This document shows positions 37,551 through 48,530 of a stretch of 64,000 bases of DNA, piece by piece. Every line of letters begins with the position of its first letter. The first letter of the stretch is position 1. The position numbers and the translations under genes are program-made. The notes under the pieces were generated by a model, which saw nothing but the letters and a program-made list of their open reading frames with translations, was not told the origin of the DNA and ran no database searches. Source of the stretch: Thereva unica (taxonomy: Eukaryota; Arthropoda; Insecta; Diptera; Therevidae); assembly GCA_949987705.1 (NCBI GenBank), contig OX465281.1, forward strand, positions 88,006,543 through 88,070,542, in the 5' to 3' direction.

Positions 37551-40410
37551 CTATAGAGAAGAGGTGGATAGGAGAAGAGAAACTTGTTTCCTGAAAGTGG
37601 TGACTGTGCTAATTCTTTGTAAAGAGGAGGGAAGATCATTCCAGAGTCTAATCGCGTGCACAAAAAAGGAACGACTACCAATTCGAGACCGATGGGCTGG
37701 TATAAGAAATTTAAGTGATCTCGAGGTTTGCAAGGGGGTAAGGAAGTCGGATAGGTAAGAAGGGCTTTTAGCGTAGAAGACTTTATGTAGAAGAGCTAGT
37801 GCCATAATATCGAAAAAGCAAAAGAGGTTACAGCCTATTAGTGAATTCCGAACCGATGATACATGATCTGATCTTCTCAAGTGGAAGATAAAGCGTAAGC
37901 AGTCATTGAATGCAACATTAAGTCGTTGACGACAGGATGAATCATACACAATGTAAACAAGTGAGCCATAGAGGAAGTGCGGGAGAATGAGAGATTTTAC
38001 AAGCATTGAACGAATTGTGGGTGATAGGAGACTACCATAAAGCCAGAGCTTACGTAAGGTCCCATAGATTTTGGAGAGCATTAGTGAAACTTGATCACAG
38101 CAGGTTAGTTTGGCATTAATGGCAATACCAAGATTATGGACCCGATCAACAATAGGAAGAGGTATGTTATCCAGACAAATGAGTGGCATTCTGACGGGGA
38201 GCATAGAGCTACGACTTAACACAAGTACTTGTGATTTTTTAGGGTTTAATTTAAGGAAATTGAGAGCACTCCACTCATTTATTCGAGATAGAGTGCTATT
38301 CAAGTCAGAAATACAAGAATCAATCTGTGAAGGAGGGCAAGAAGTATACAATTGGAGATCATCAGCATATAGATGAAAGGAACAGTGGCCAATAGTAGAG
38401 GGGAGATCATTAATATATAATGAAAATAGTAAAGGACCAAGAATTGAACCTTGTGGAACACCAGAAGGCACCTGTAGGAGAGAGGATACAACATTATTAT
38501 GACGAACACATTGAAAGCGATTAGATAGCAAAGAGGAGAAAAGCCGTGTAGCAGAAGAAGAGAAGCGATAGCGCTGACTTAGTTTGGAAAGCAGGATCGT
38601 GTGCACCACCGAGTCGAAGGCTTTCGAGAAATCAAGAAGCACTAATACTGCAACGTCACCTTTATCAAGCGCAGAGCGAATGTCAGTAGTTACCTTTAGT
38701 ATAGCTGTTTCGCAACTATGATTTTTACGGAAACCAGATTGATATTCAGAAATAAGGCTATTAGATTCAAGGTAGCGCTGGACTTGAATGAATACAGTTT
38801 TCTCGAAGGCTTTAGCAAGGAAAGGAAGAATGCTAATGGGACGGAAATCTGAGATATCAGCAGGAGAAGATTTCTTCGGTAAGGGGATCACTATGGCTTT
38901 TTTCCACAACAAGGGAACTTGGGAAGTAGTCAGGCAGTAATTAAAAACATGCGTAATAATATTCAAAATTAAGGGGGCGAGCAGCTTGAAAAACCGTGGA
39001 GAGATTTCATCATAACCGATGCAGCTTGACGAAATGGAGAGCAGTATTTCAAAAACTTCCGAGGAGTCCACACAGCGGAAAGCAAAGCCATCAGTACTAT
39101 GCGGAAGGACTGAGAAAGATCGGGAGATTGGGAAAGCAGGAGGGGATTGAATGAATGAGCGATTTAGAAGGTCAACATCGATATCAAAATGGGAGGGTGC
39201 AGTAGCATGTATGCCCAGCGAGCGAAGGTTGGACCAGAGTTGCTTGGTGTTTAAAGAGGGATCAAGCTTACGGGCATAAAAACTACGTTTTCGTGATTTG
39301 ACTTTACTAGTGACGAGGTTGCGAAGCTGTTTATAGGCATTAAGATATCTAAGGATCCTAGTCTTGCGATAACGCCTGTACATGCACTCTCGCTGACTTA
39401 TCAGGTCACGGATTTCACTAGAAAACCAAGGACAGGGTGAGGATGGCCTACGGCTTCTTGTGACCAGCGGCACACATTGATCAAAGAGAGATTGAGTAAA
39501 TAGAGTCAGCAAACTTACTTTAGCGTCAACACAAGTAGTACGATAGATAACATCCCAAGGAATGACGGAGGCAGCTTCAGACATTTGATCAACATTGATG
39601 TTACTAAAATCACGAAAAGTATACGAACTAGACACGGAGAGCACACCAAGAGAGAACCGAACGGAAAGGAATAATAGGTCATGGTCCAGAAAGCTAGGGG
39701 GGGAAAGTTGATGATGCTTTAACACTGCATCAGTGCAGGTAGTAGCTAGGACATCAAGCAAGGATGGGTTTTGACAATTTAGAAATGTTGGTAGATTATT
39801 TAGAATATGCAAGTCCAATGTCTCAAATAAATATCTAAGAGCATTCGCACGAGGATTGATTTTGAGCAGATCAGCATTAAAGTCACCCGCAACAATTATG
39901 TTCTCATAGTGGTGAGAAAGAGAAGAAACAAGATCGGAGAACTCAGTAGCGATATCGGAATTGAAGGCATTGGGAGGACAGTAGGTATACGCTGATAACA
40001 ACACATTTGTCACATGGAGATTTTATCTCAACAGCAATAAACTCGAATTGTAAGCCATTAGACTTACCGAGCACTCTTGAGGAGAGCGAAGAGGTCACAT
40101 ATACAGCGACACCACCACCAGTGCGGTCAAACCGATCACCACGATGTAACACAAAATTACGAAGGGAAACAAAAGAGGAGGGGATTTCTGGTTTTAACCA
40201 AGTCTCACTCACAAGCACAACCTGTATCTTTGTTTGATCAAACATCCATCTCAATTCATCCATTTTGTTGTTCAGACTTCTCGCATTTAGAACACATATA
40301 TTAAGTCCTGAGGAGGTGGAGCAAAGGATGTTTAGCAGTCTTCCCTGTTTGTGCACTCTATCAGGAAACTGATACATAAATGCAAGAAATGAGCACAGCC
40401 ACAACTTCAA
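37551..40410 (-). pseudogene. ORF2: LINE C ORF2: endonuclease and reverse transcriptase with one frameshift
   Basis: The first part (40410 to about 40000) carries the start of the APE endonuclease: NICVLNARSLNNKMDEL, VLVSETWLKPEIPSSF, GGGVAVYV. At about 40000-39985 a 4-bp duplication (TACC-TAC) shifts the frame; the rest is in the frame that opens at 40013 and runs to 37551: IVAGDFNADLL, FLDHDLLF, then RT with PISILPFLAKAFEK, QSGFRKNHSCETAI, LLDFSKAFDSV, GVPQGSILGPLLF and catalytic LYADDLQLY. The domains and order match LINE A ORF2. Apart from the single frameshift the sequence is open, so this was lost recently. Confidence 0.88.
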
Positions 40411-40771
40411 AAGTCAGTAAGAAACAAGCTAAAAATGTTAAATAGAAGAAGAAATAAAAGACAGGATAAGAAGGGACAGATAAAGAGGAAGAAGAATAGC
40501 CAAGAAAAGAGGCAACATAATACATAAAAATTCTATAGAAACTTAATTTTAAAACCATAACTAAAAGTAAACAAATTAAGAACTTATAACAACTTAAATT
40601 TAAAACCAAAACTAGAGGAGAAAAATTAAAATTAAAACTAAGAGTAAAAAATAAAAATAATAAATAAAAAACAAAAACAAAAGAACGAAAGAAATATTTA
40701 AAAATCAGAAAAATAAAAACAAAAGAGTAAAAAACGAAAATAAAATAAAAATAAAAGTTTGACGATGCGCA

Positions 40772-41467
40772 CTAAAGTTCCCGGTGATGAGTAGGATGCT
40801 CCAAAATCTTTGATGCTTCTCCCGAGCTAGGTTTGGCAGAAACAGCTTCATTAAGATCAAGGACGGACTTAAATAATTGAGGACGTTGATTTTTGTCCAG
40901 TTGAACAAAAATCCGGCCTTGGCGAGAGAACACTGCGGTGACGAGGTTTCTCAATTGCAGCTTTCTAGCCGATCGAAAAATATCTTCGTTCTTTGGCGAC
41001 AGGCTTTCGCTCAAACGAACAACACTGTCAGATGTGAATCCCAGGTTCAGTTTATTTAATTTGAGAGTGCCATGCTGCCGGGCTTTTCTCAGGAACTCCT
41101 GCTGCTCGTTGGCCGACGGGAACTTCACAATCAGTAGCGAGCTTGGGGCCGCAGCACTACTAGTTGAGGACGTCGAGGAGTTCTGGCGTTTTCGTGGATG
41201 CGGCCGGAACACATTCACGAAAGGTGACGGTACATGCCCAATGGTGGAGGCGAGCGATTCCAAGATGTGCCTCGGGTTCTCGTTCTCGCATGTCGGGACG
41301 CCGCGGATGACCACGTCCTGGAGTCGTAGCTGCCGGCGCAGATCCTCCACTTCGTTAGAAACTACAGCAATATCATGCTGTACAGTTTCCATATCGTCCC
41401 TCAGCCCTGCGAGTTGGCCATTGAAGTTATTACATACCTCGTCAATGCGTGCTATTAGGCGCTCCTC
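40772..41467 (-). CDS. ORF1: LINE C ORF1, 5'-truncated
   Basis: The frame is open from the truncated 5' end of the element (41467) to 40772; the first ATG is at 41392 and is probably internal. The N-terminal part is helical (EVCNNFNGQLAGLRDDM, EVEDLRRQLRLQ), consistent with a coiled coil. Then come QDVVIRGVP, SLLIVKFPSANEQQEF and VVRLSESLSPKNEDIF, which match the second half of LINE A ORF1, and a basic, Ser/Pro-rich stretch (HPRKRQNSSTSSTSS). Likely an RNA-binding protein of the LINE. There is a 360-bp A-rich spacer to ORF2. Confidence 0.72.
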   Translation of the reverse strand, partial: EERLIARIDEVCNNFNGQLAGLRDDMETVQHDIAVVSNEVEDLRRQLRLQDVVIRGVPTCENENPRHILESLASTIGHVPSPFVNVFRPHPRKRQNSSTSSTSSAAAPSSLLIVKFPSANEQQEFLRKARQHGTLKLNKLNLGFTSDSVVRLSESLSPKNEDIFRSARKLQLRNLVTAVFSRQGRIFVQLDKNQRPQLFKSVLDLNEAVSAKPSSGEASKILEHPTHHREL

Positions 41468-41821
41468 CTCGATTGTGGGGTATTCTCAGCGGACTCGGAC
41501 AGACATGTTCGATCATACTGGCCATGTATGTGATCATCAAATTAGTCAAGTTCGTGGTCGATCTAATTTATCAATGTACGAGCTCTAAGATCGCTTTATG
41601 GCTGGAGCTGGAGATTAACTGCTGCAACATGGAACTCCGCAACAAACCATATCCTCCGCAATCACCATACCACCGGAGAGGCCGTACTGCAAGAAGTCGT
41701 AACTAATACCCCAACGACAGCTAGACCTGCAGCCATATCGCATGAGCAGGACCCCACTACATCTAATAGAGCCCCTACTCCTACAAGTCGACTGGCCTCA
41801 CTATATCGGAACCTCAATTAA
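41468..41821 (+). pseudogene. env: Env-like glycoprotein of the Bel/Pao element, membrane anchor and tail
   Basis: Starting with the second CTCGATT copy, the frame encodes a hydrophobic stretch (CSIILAMYVIIKLVKFVVDL, near 41500-41570) that fits a transmembrane anchor. A one-base shift near 41575 leads to a frame with a segment rich in Trp and aliphatic residues (SLYGWSWRLTAATW), then a Thr/Pro/Ala-rich cytoplasmic tail ending at a TAA (41819-41821). The order signal peptide, ectodomain, anchor and tail across the four pieces supports an env-like gene at the 3' end of the Bel/Pao element. Confidence 0.68.
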
Positions 41822-42048
41822 ATCAATTAAAGTCTCTCCCCGTTCACCCTCCCATATCTATCCTTACCATATTCCTTAATCACCTTCCTCTTTCCGTTTA
41901 TTTAGTATCGTTACAGGATCACCTCAGGCGAGTCGAGGCGCCTCAAAACCTCTCGTTCCAGAGCTACCAATTCACCAGTTACGGAGTAAATGCCATTGGT
42001 GTTATTCGGTATCATTTTCAACGTCATCATCATGGTTGAACCTCTATT

Positions 42049-42202
42049 GGTTCAAGGAGGGCAGAATGTTGATCCATGGATCAACGGTCACCAGAACATT
42101 GCACCATCAATCGTCAGCAGCTTGTGGTTCAAGGAGGGCATAATGTTGATCCATCGATCACCGGTCACCCGAACATTGCACCAGCAACCGTCAGCAACTC
42201 GT
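42049..42202 (+). repeat. 77-bp tandem duplication containing Bel/Pao polypurine tract and LTR start
   Basis: Two units share TTGGTTCAAGGAGGGCA then AATGTTGATCCAT and GAACATTGCACCA; the offset is 77 bp. Each has AAGGAGGGCA-AA (42054-42066 and 42131-42143), a good polypurine tract, followed by TGTTGATCC. The LTR could therefore begin at 42067 or at 42144, depending on which copy is used. The 41822-42048 stretch before it is noncoding. Confidence 0.8.
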
Positions 42203-42538
42203 GGCTCCGGTACATGCGACATCAAGGTATTTAACCTCAATGAACCATAGGCCGGAAACCACCTGCATGCCATCAATTGCCAAGGCCAGGAGTTCAACCC
42301 CCAACCCGCCACGGGCCCGAAATTATCTGCAAACATTGCACTAAGTGAGGTCCCTGGTAATGAGGTGATTATCGATCACCGGCTAGTCCATCATTTACCA
42401 TCGCGGTGCTCGGTCGTCGTAATTATAATTAAATCCAGTAATTAATTAAATTCAGTTTGTGTTTGTTTATTATCAAAAATTAATCTTTGTTAAATAAAGT
42501 TATTGTAATAATCTGTGCGTTTATTATTAAAATAAACA
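42067..42538 (+). repeat. Bel/Pao 3' LTR
   Basis: It begins TGTTGATCC after the polypurine tract and is taken to end AATAAACA at 42538, giving TG...CA ends and about 472 bp (395 bp if the second tract copy is used). AATAAAGTTATTG near 42494 may be the polyadenylation signal. Copia RNase H sequence starts two bases later. The 5' LTR partner is left of the window, so the end is inferred. Confidence 0.65.
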
Positions 42539-45062
42539 AACGTAATGTACTTTTATATCTATATGTTTACTGCGTGAGTGAAATACCGGGTTTTTAACCA
42601 GCTGCTGGACACTAAGGTTATCACTACTCAATTTGGTTGGCTCGTCCAGGGTAAAACCCAAATCTTTCAGCGCACTTCGAAGGTATACTATTTCCTTAGA
42701 TGCTGATGCAATTGCCATGTACTCAGCTTCCGTGGAGCTGAGCGCTACGGAATGTTGCTTCTTTGATTCCCAGCTTATTGCGCCGCCCGCCACCATAAAC
42801 ACGTAACCGGTTACTAACTTCCGGTCATCGGCATCGCCAGCCCAATCAGCAACTGCATATCCCACTAACGCTTGTCTTGTTTTAGTGAAATGTAGACTGA
42901 TATTTATTGTACTTTTTAGATACCTCAATAAATGATTTGCTGCTTTCAAATTTTCCTTGTGTGGGTCTTTGTTGAACTGCACCAGCTTGTTTACTGAATG
43001 TGCTATATCTGGTCTCGGTGATATTGCAAGATAGGTTAGCGATCCTATAAACGACTGATATTCTTTTATATCAGGCTTATCACAATTTTCGCAATCTTTG
43101 CACTTTGTCATCTTGCTTCCAGGATCCAACGGTGTACTGCAATTTCGACAATCTGTCATACGATTCTGCATGAGCAAATTATTTATGATCTGTTTTTGTG
43201 ATATATTCATTTTTCCTCTATCTCCATCTCTTAATACTTCCAATCCGAGATAATGTTCTATTTCACCTTTGTCCACTGTGTCGAAATGCAGACTGATTTC
43301 GTTTTTTATTATATTCAACGTTTTTTCATGTGAGCAGGCTAACAGGATGTCATCTACATAGATCACAGCTATGTTCCTTTCGTGATGCTTATTCATAACA
43401 TAAACGCAGTTGTCAGATGAACATCGGGTAAAACCGATTTGCTTCAATGCTTCATTCAGTTTGCTGTACCATTCGCGGCCTGACTGTTTCAGTCCATATA
43501 TCGCCTTCTGTAGCCTGCACACTTTATGCGGAGAACTTTGGTCCTCGAAAAATTTTGGCTGTTCCATGTACACTACTTCTTTTAAGTCACCGTTCAGATA
43601 GGCAGAGGTAACATCCAGCTGGTGGACAAGCAATTCATGCTCAACTGCCAAAGCTAAAATCATTCATATCGTTGAAAGTCTCGCGACTGGTGAAAAAGTT
43701 TCCTTAAAGTCGACGCCGTATTTTTGGCTGCAGCCCTTTGCCACAAGTCTGGCTTTGTATCGCGTTACTCTTCCCTCTTTGTCGCGTTTTATGTTAAACA
43801 CCCACTTCGATTTTATAGCTCGACGTCCCTCTGGAAGATTCGTCAACTCCCAGGTGTTATTCTTCTTGAGCGATTGGAACTCAGTGTACATTGCTTTTTT
43901 CCACTGTTCAGCCTCATTAGAAGCTAATGCTTCTTCAAACGACTTAGGATTGTAGTACTTACCACTACTTGTCATGGTGTTGAGGGAATTCTTTCTTTCT
44001 ATCCTCGGTCTTCCAGGTTTTCCGGTTCGGATAATGCGTGGTCTGCCACCACGATTAGCTCTTTCCAAGTTGTCATCTTGATTTACCTCGATAGTTTCGG
44101 AATCAGACTGCATTGACTCTTTGTCTGTATCGTTCTCGATAGTATCCGAGAGATCGCCTGGATCATCCTCTAATTCTAATTTGCTGTCTAGCTCAGTTAA
44201 GGCTTTTTCTGTCCCTGAACTACATTTTTCTTCACTATCTACAATAATGTAATCATTAGTATTGGCATAATTTGACTTGCCTGTGATTTCCATGAAAATG
44301 ATGTCTCTGGTAATATGTAGTTTCTTTGAGGACTCTTGATATACTCGGTAGGCTTTGCTATTTTCTGAATAGCCCACCATGACGCATTCCACTCCTTTCG
44401 GCTGAAATTTTCCCCTTCCAGGCCGTTTGTCCAACATTACTGCCTTGCTTCCGAACACTTTTAAATGTAATACCGAGGGCTTTTTTCCAGTCCATGCTTC
44501 ATAAGGGGTAATATTTCCTATTGACTTAGTCGGTGATCTGTCTCTTAAGTACGCTGCTGTGTGTATCGCTTCAGCCCAATACGAGTTCGGTAATGATGCA
44601 CTGAGCAGCATGCAACGTGCCATTTCCACTAGCGTACGGTTGGCACGCTCCGCACCATTCTGCTGAGGTGTGTATGGCACTGTTAACTGATGTTTTATTC
44701 CATATTGCTTTAGATGGTTCGACAACTCACGGTTCACATATTCTCTGCTGTTATCACTTCGGAGGATCTTAATTTTACGGTCGGTCGTTCGTTCAACTTC
44801 TGCTTGGAAATATTTGTACACGTCGAGTGCTTCGCTTTTCTCCTTTAAGAAATACACGAAAATCATTTTTGTGTTATCATCTATGAATGTGATAAAATAT
44901 CTTGAACCCCCATTCGATTTTGTTCTGACTGGACCAAATATGTCTGTATGTATTATTTCCAGTATTTCCGTTGTAATTGACGAACTTTTTGGAAATGGCT
45001 TTACACAAATTTTTCCCTTTGCACACACATCGCAGTTTGCATTTACGTTTTCCTGTCGTAAG
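42539..45062 (-). pseudogene. pol: Copia pol: integrase, reverse transcriptase, RNase H
   Basis: From 45062 to 42539 on the minus strand: CDVCAKGKI closes the integrase zinc-binding region; the core has HTDIFGPV, LRSDNSREYVN and NGAERANRTLVEMARC with the D,D,E residues. A charged linker follows, then RT with WKKAMYTEFQSLKKNNTWEL, VKSKWVFN-like residues, QLDVTSAYLNGDL, QSGREWYSKL and catalytic IYVDDILLACS. RNase H has DWAGDADDRKLVTGY and SLSSTEAEYMAIASA. A TGA at 43664-43666, within FSPVARLSTI-stop-MILALA, is the only nonsense codon here and probably derives from CGA. The C-terminus (SKHIDIKVHYV) is cut by the Bel/Pao LTR at 42539. Confidence 0.9.
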
Positions 45063-48000
45063 AAAACGAGTCTGGGCTAGGCTGGCACGGTGTGTCGACG
45101 TGCGGGCGTGTGCTGCCGCCTCCCACTTAAAGTATTGCGTACAAAAACGAACACGAAAACACAGAATAACACCAAAGTTTGGATGAATCCAAGTTTTTTT
45201 TTATCGTGCCGGGACCAATTTTTAAAATCATTAAAACAAATTTAATTGATTGATTGATTGTGACGAAGTGCAGTAAAATTGAAGCAACTGAACTGCTGTG
45301 TTATTAGTGTATTGTGAAGGTGTCATCAACGCGACAGTGGATTAAACGCAGACAGACGGACAGTTAATGTAAATTTCTTTCCCCTTTCCCATACCCGTCC
45401 AAGGCACTGCCGGCGTCAGAGCCGGTGTCGGTCAGCTGACGGGATTCTCCTTGCTTTAGGAGGCATAACACTCCAGCAAGGCGCATCCCGTTAACCCCGA
45501 CGATGATGACAATGGCACTGCCGGTTGCGACTGGGGCTTGCAACCTTGTGTATACAAAGTTGCAATACAATAATTTTTGTATCGATTTTACCAACATCCG
45601 TGGGTTAAAATCGAATTTCTATTCCGTGTTGTGCCATCTAAACACATATTCTCCCCCAATCTTCGCACTAAGTGAAACCCAGATTTTACCTAACGATTGT
45701 TTAGATTGTTATCAAGTTTCCGGGTACACTTTAGTGCACAATCTCTCCCCACACAGGGGAATTGCCATTTATATTAGGAAAGACGTTGCCTTCCAGAAGG
45801 TGTACAGCAGTACATCATCTGATTTTAACCATCTCGGTATTAAAATTTCACTTCGTAATCACGTCATATTCTTCTGTTTTCTATACAGGAGTCCTAATAT
45901 TAGTAATGAAGCCTCCTTATTAGCATTCGACGCTATCTCCGAACGTATCTCCGAATTTTTATCCTTCCATCCGGAGTGCGAAATCATTGTTGCGGGTGAT
46001 TTCAACGTTCACAACGTAAATTGGCTGAATTACTCGAATGGCACCAGTGTTTCTGGCAGAGATGCCGAGCTCTTTGCTGAGACCAATAACCTGCACCAAA
46101 TAGTGAAACAGCGTACGCGTGTTCCTGACACTGCGGGACAAGGGGCACATCTCCTTGATCTTTTTCTTACCTCCCACCCAGCACGTTATTCCGTTGAGGT
46201 CGATTCGCCTTTTGGCAACTCTGATCACTGTCTAGTCAGCGCTCACTTCTCCTATTCATCTCCAACCCCAACAGCGCCAGCTCCTAGGAGAACGTTTCCG
46301 AGCTACTGATTGGGTTTTGTGTTTTCAGAACCGCGATGTTAATTTTGCGGCTCTCTGTATTACCAAAATTATACTGGCCGGAATGCGTTTATTCATTCCC
46401 CATTCTTCCAAATCCATTAAGCCTAGGCAATATGCATGGTTCAATCATGAGTGTATGAACGCAATCAAAACCAAAGAAGCCGCCTACAGACAGTACAAAA
46501 ATTCTCCGACCGAAACATCTCGACGAGAGTACATCAGGTTGAGAAACTCTTGTAAATCCACCATCAAGAGAGTCAAAACATTATTCGATGACAGACTGAG
46601 AGGTAAGCTCATAAACTCCACTGCTGGCAGTAAAAACTTCTGGTCCTTGGTAACCTCCATCAGGAAGAATTTCACTTCACATTCAACGCCTCCATTCTTT
46701 TATAACAAACAGGTGATAACAGAAAGCAAACCCAAGGCCGATCTACTTGCACTTCTGTTCGCCGAGAATTCTTCCTTACCCGATGATGTCATGCAACCCC
46801 CCACCATCGAGTGTTCCGCTCACCGCTGAGTTTTCTTCAGGACGCGTGAAGTATATAAGTGTCTCAAAGAGCTGGACTCCAACAAAGCCACTGGCCCCGA
46901 CAAAATTCCCCCTATAGTTCTTAAAAAATGTGCCTCACCTTTGGCTAAACCTCTGCGCAAACTGTTTGCACTTTCATACTTCTCCGGAGTTTATCCTGAC
47001 TCCTGGAAACTGGCTCATGTTCAGCCCGTACCGAAAAAAGGTGAAGCTAGTGACCCTACTAACTACACCGCCCAATAGCAATTACTTCTATTCTCTCCAA
47101 AGTTATGGAGACAATAATAAAAAGGAAGCTTATGGAATATCTTGAATACAACCAAATATTGAACGACAAACAATACGGCTTTAGATCGAAAAGATCTACT
47201 GGCGACCTCCTCGTTTGCCTAACGGAGCACCTCAGCCGAAGTATACACCGATTTGGTGAATCTGGTCTGGTTGCTCTGGATATCTCCAAGGCTTTTGACA
47301 GAGTATGGCATCCCGCTCTATTGGCTAAACTCCAAGCTATTGGTATTGACTCTGTTCTGAAGAACTGGATTGAGAGCTTCCTTTCAGGCCGTTCAATCAA
47401 GGTAGTATTGGATGGCGTCGAATCCGACCCCCACCACATCTCCGCAGGTGTTCCCCAGGGCTCAATTCTATCACCAGCTCTCTTCCTAGTTTTTATAAAT
47501 GACCTGCTCTCAGTCCCCTCCAACTCACTCCACAGCTTTGCTGATGACGATACTCTACGTTACTCCTATGGTTTTGATAATGTAACACAAGCGCGTGCCA
47601 GACCTTGTCTACATCAACGCCAACTGTTGTCCAATTCAATCAACAGGGACATCGAACGAATTCTTGATTGGGGCCACAAGAACCGTGTCGAATTTAATGC
47701 ATCAAAAACCAAGTACTGTCTCATTTCCAATAAAACTTGCACCGAACCGCTTTCTATTTCAGTGGACAACAAGACAGTAACGGCAGAACCCTCTCTAAAC
47801 ATCCTAGGCGTAACATTAGCTGAAGATCTGCGCTGGAATAACCACATATTCCAAAGTGCTAAACAAGCATCCCAGTGTCTAGGATTCCTCAAAAGGTGCA
47901 AATTTCTCCTTCAGCCGTCTGCCAGGGCTATAATTTACAAGTCCTACATTCGTCCCCGTCTTGAATACAACTCGTATATCTGGGCCGGGGCCCCAAGAAC

Positions 48001-48530
48001 CATCTTAGCTTGGCTGGACAAGGTGCAAAACCGCGCTCTCAAACTTACTGGTGACAGCGCCATTTGCTCTTCAATTGACTCATTAAGCCACCGTAGGAAT
48101 GTAGCAGCTCTTGCAAAATTTTATCGCTTTTTTCATAATGATTGCTCCACTGAAATAAGTAACCTCATGCCTCCACGGCAACATTTTTCCCGCAACACAA
48201 GACTTGCCCGCTCGGCTCACCCCCACAGTTTACAGCCCTTATCTTCGCGCACAGTCCGATCTAGAAATTCGTTTATAACAAGAACCACTCGTCTGTGGAA
48301 CAACCTTCCAAAGACAGTATTCCCGAACTCATACAACATCCAAGAGTACAAACGCAAGGTTCATCGCCACTTTCTGCAACACCCCCTTGACTCCCCCTAA
48401 CCTATTATGTCCTTCTCTCTATCTTTCGAGCTAAGCTTACTACTGGACATTGCACCATGGCCTAAACGACATGACGTACTAGTAGTACAAAGGGTGACAC
48501 CTGAGCTTATACTATAACATAAAAAAAAAA
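45063..48530 (+). mobile_element. LINE D: single-ORF LINE, probably full length
   Basis: It starts near 45063 with a 440-bp GC-richer 5' UTR, then a single endonuclease-RT reading frame (45503-48400), a short 3' UTR almost the same as that of LINE B (CATTGCACCATGGCCTAAAC, then GTAGTACAAAGGG) and an A-tail near 48521-48530. It splits copia in the linker between the GAG-pre-integrase region and integrase. The A-tail hides any target duplication. Absence of an ORF1 and a length of 3.5 kb suggest a single-ORF family. Confidence 0.87.
45503..48400 (+). pseudogene. LINE D ORF: endonuclease and reverse transcriptase, broken
   Basis: The first frame (ATG at 45503 or 45506; 268 codons) contains the APE endonuclease: IRGLKSNFYSVLCHL, ALSETQI, HRGIAIYIRKDV, EIIVAGDFNVHNVNWL, GNSDHCLVS. 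A deletion of about 46 bp relative to LINE B near 46297 shifts the frame; the next segment (to 46829) has the linker FNHECMNAIKTKEAAYRQY and ends at a TGA. A further segment has NKATGPDKIPPIVLKKC, then an AC insertion near 47066 shifts again to the RT frame (47105-48400): QYGFRSKRSTGDLLVCL, ALDISKAFDRVWH, GVPQGSILSPALFLVFINDL and SFADDDTLRY. About three lesions against none in LINE B. Confidence 0.87.

Larger units (their letters stand above)
37314..41467 (-). mobile_element. LINE C: two-ORF APE-type LINE, truncated in ORF1
   Basis: On the minus strand the element runs from an ORF1 codon at 41467 through ORF2 to a short TTGAA repeat tail at about 37340-37314. The exact 7-bp target duplication CTCGATT flanks it (37307-37313 and 41468-41474). 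The 5' end is cut within ORF1, in frame from its first base. It is related to LINE A and E (both ORF1 and ORF2 motifs match) but belongs to a different family, as the tail is TTGAA-type instead of CAATAA-type. One frameshift in ORF2 suggests it is dead. Confidence 0.92.
1..42538 (+). mobile_element. Bel/Pao LTR retroelement with env-like gene, split by five insertions
   Basis: Four kinds of remnant in the same order and orientation define this element: pol RNase H/integrase region (1-1012), pol C-terminal DUF5641-type domain (16895-17230), an env-like glycoprotein in four pieces (17294-41821), and a polypurine tract plus 3' LTR (about 42054-42538). The 5' LTR, gag, protease and reverse transcriptase lie left of the window. 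Insertions inside it are gypsy A, gypsy B, LINE B, the Woot-like element and LINE C. About 200 residues of integrase between 1012 and 16895 are missing, probably lost in a deletion that also trimmed gypsy A and gypsy B. Every coding part carries stops or frameshifts, so the copy is dead. The right end abuts copia RNase H sequence, which suggests that this element inserted into copia. Confidence 0.85.
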
